Positions 6,150-6,263 of a stretch of 6,263 nucleotides of DNA are shown here, in pieces. Origin of the DNA: CAYZFD01 sp964477735 (GTDB lineage Bacteria > Bacteroidota > Bacteroidia > Flavobacteriales > Flavobacteriaceae); contig CAYZFD010000070.1 of NCBI GenBank assembly GCA_964477735.1, positions 1-6,263 of the forward strand, read 5' to 3'. The notes under the pieces are model-generated. The model worked only from the letters and a program-made list of their open reading frames with translations. It did not search any database and was not told the origin of the DNA. The position numbers were made by a program, and so were the translations under genes. Each line of letters begins with the position of its first letter. The first letter of the stretch is position 1.

Positions 6150-6263
6150 AAACAGTTCGGCCGACTCATATTCTTTACATTTTCATTGATGCACATGGTA
6201 GTGGTGGCGCAGAAAGAATGGTGCATCAAAAAATCGGTTTTTGGCTTCAAAACACCCCACATC
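6146..6263 (+). CDS. N-terminus of a GT4-like glycosyltransferase, cut by the window edge
   Basis: A GTG at 6146 overlaps the TGA of the preceding gene (GTGA, 4 bases) and opens a frame that stays open for 39 codons to the window end. The visible protein begins VKTVRPTHILYIFIDAHGSG (initiator Met in practice) and continues GAERMVHQ. A hydrophobic strand (ILYIFI, residues 9-14) followed by a glycine-rich loop with GGAER (20-24) is the classic N-terminus of GT-B fold glycosyltransferases of family 4, which transfer sugars from nucleotide donors at the cytoplasmic face of the membrane. The 4-base overlap suggests translational coupling and membership of the wzx cluster. Donor, acceptor and linkage cannot be inferred from 39 residues, and the catalytic EX7E region lies outside the window. 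Confidence 0.75.
   Translation, partial: MKTVRPTHILYIFIDAHGSGGAERMVHQKIGFWLQNTPH

Noticed and set aside
6062..6262. A minus-strand open frame at the right edge
   Set aside because: It is antisense to the end of the transferase and to the GGAER-containing glycosyltransferase start, with low-complexity composition and no motif.

Overview
The window looks like chromosomal DNA from a member of the Bacteroidota, most likely a flavobacterium-like lineage. Four things point there. The tmRNA encodes the tag GENNYALAA, a form typical of this phylum. The TAnnTTTG promoter element that replaces the classical -10 box occurs upstream of several genes. The DNA is AT-rich and translation starts lack Shine-Dalgarno sequences. 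The KdsA and BipA sequences are full-length and of the kind expected for the phylum. There is no sign of a plasmid, phage, insertion sequence or CRISPR array.

Layout, left to right. Positions 1-399 (minus) hold the tmRNA gene ssrA, complete except for about two terminal bases of its CCA end. Positions 489-1304 (minus) hold kdsA, the Kdo-8-phosphate synthase of lipopolysaccharide inner-core synthesis, which is transcribed toward ssrA. A 131-base divergent region follows, up to the preferred bipA start. Positions 1436-3235 (plus) hold bipA/typA, the ribosome-associated translational GTPase. A 42-base gap leads into a tightly packed plus-strand cluster. The cluster comprises a Wzx-type polysaccharide flippase (3278-4546, TTG start), a CptA/EptC-like phosphoethanolamine transferase (4536-6149) and the first 39 codons of a GT4-like glycosyltransferase (from 6146, GTG start, running off the window).

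The left half is housekeeping: ribosome rescue, a precursor of the Gram-negative outer membrane, and ribosome assembly/stress adaptation. The right half appears to be the beginning of a surface-glycan cluster. The flippase would move a lipid-linked oligosaccharide across the inner membrane, the glycosyltransferase would help build it, and the membrane-anchored transferase would decorate LPS or the glycan with phosphoethanolamine on the periplasmic side. Overlaps of 11 and 4 bases imply that the three are co-transcribed and probably translationally coupled.

I found no clearly undescribed system. The points most worth a second look are the coupled flippase/phosphoethanolamine-transferase/glycosyltransferase cluster, the bipA start with a promoter element inside the longer reading frame, and the metal-dependent character of KdsA.
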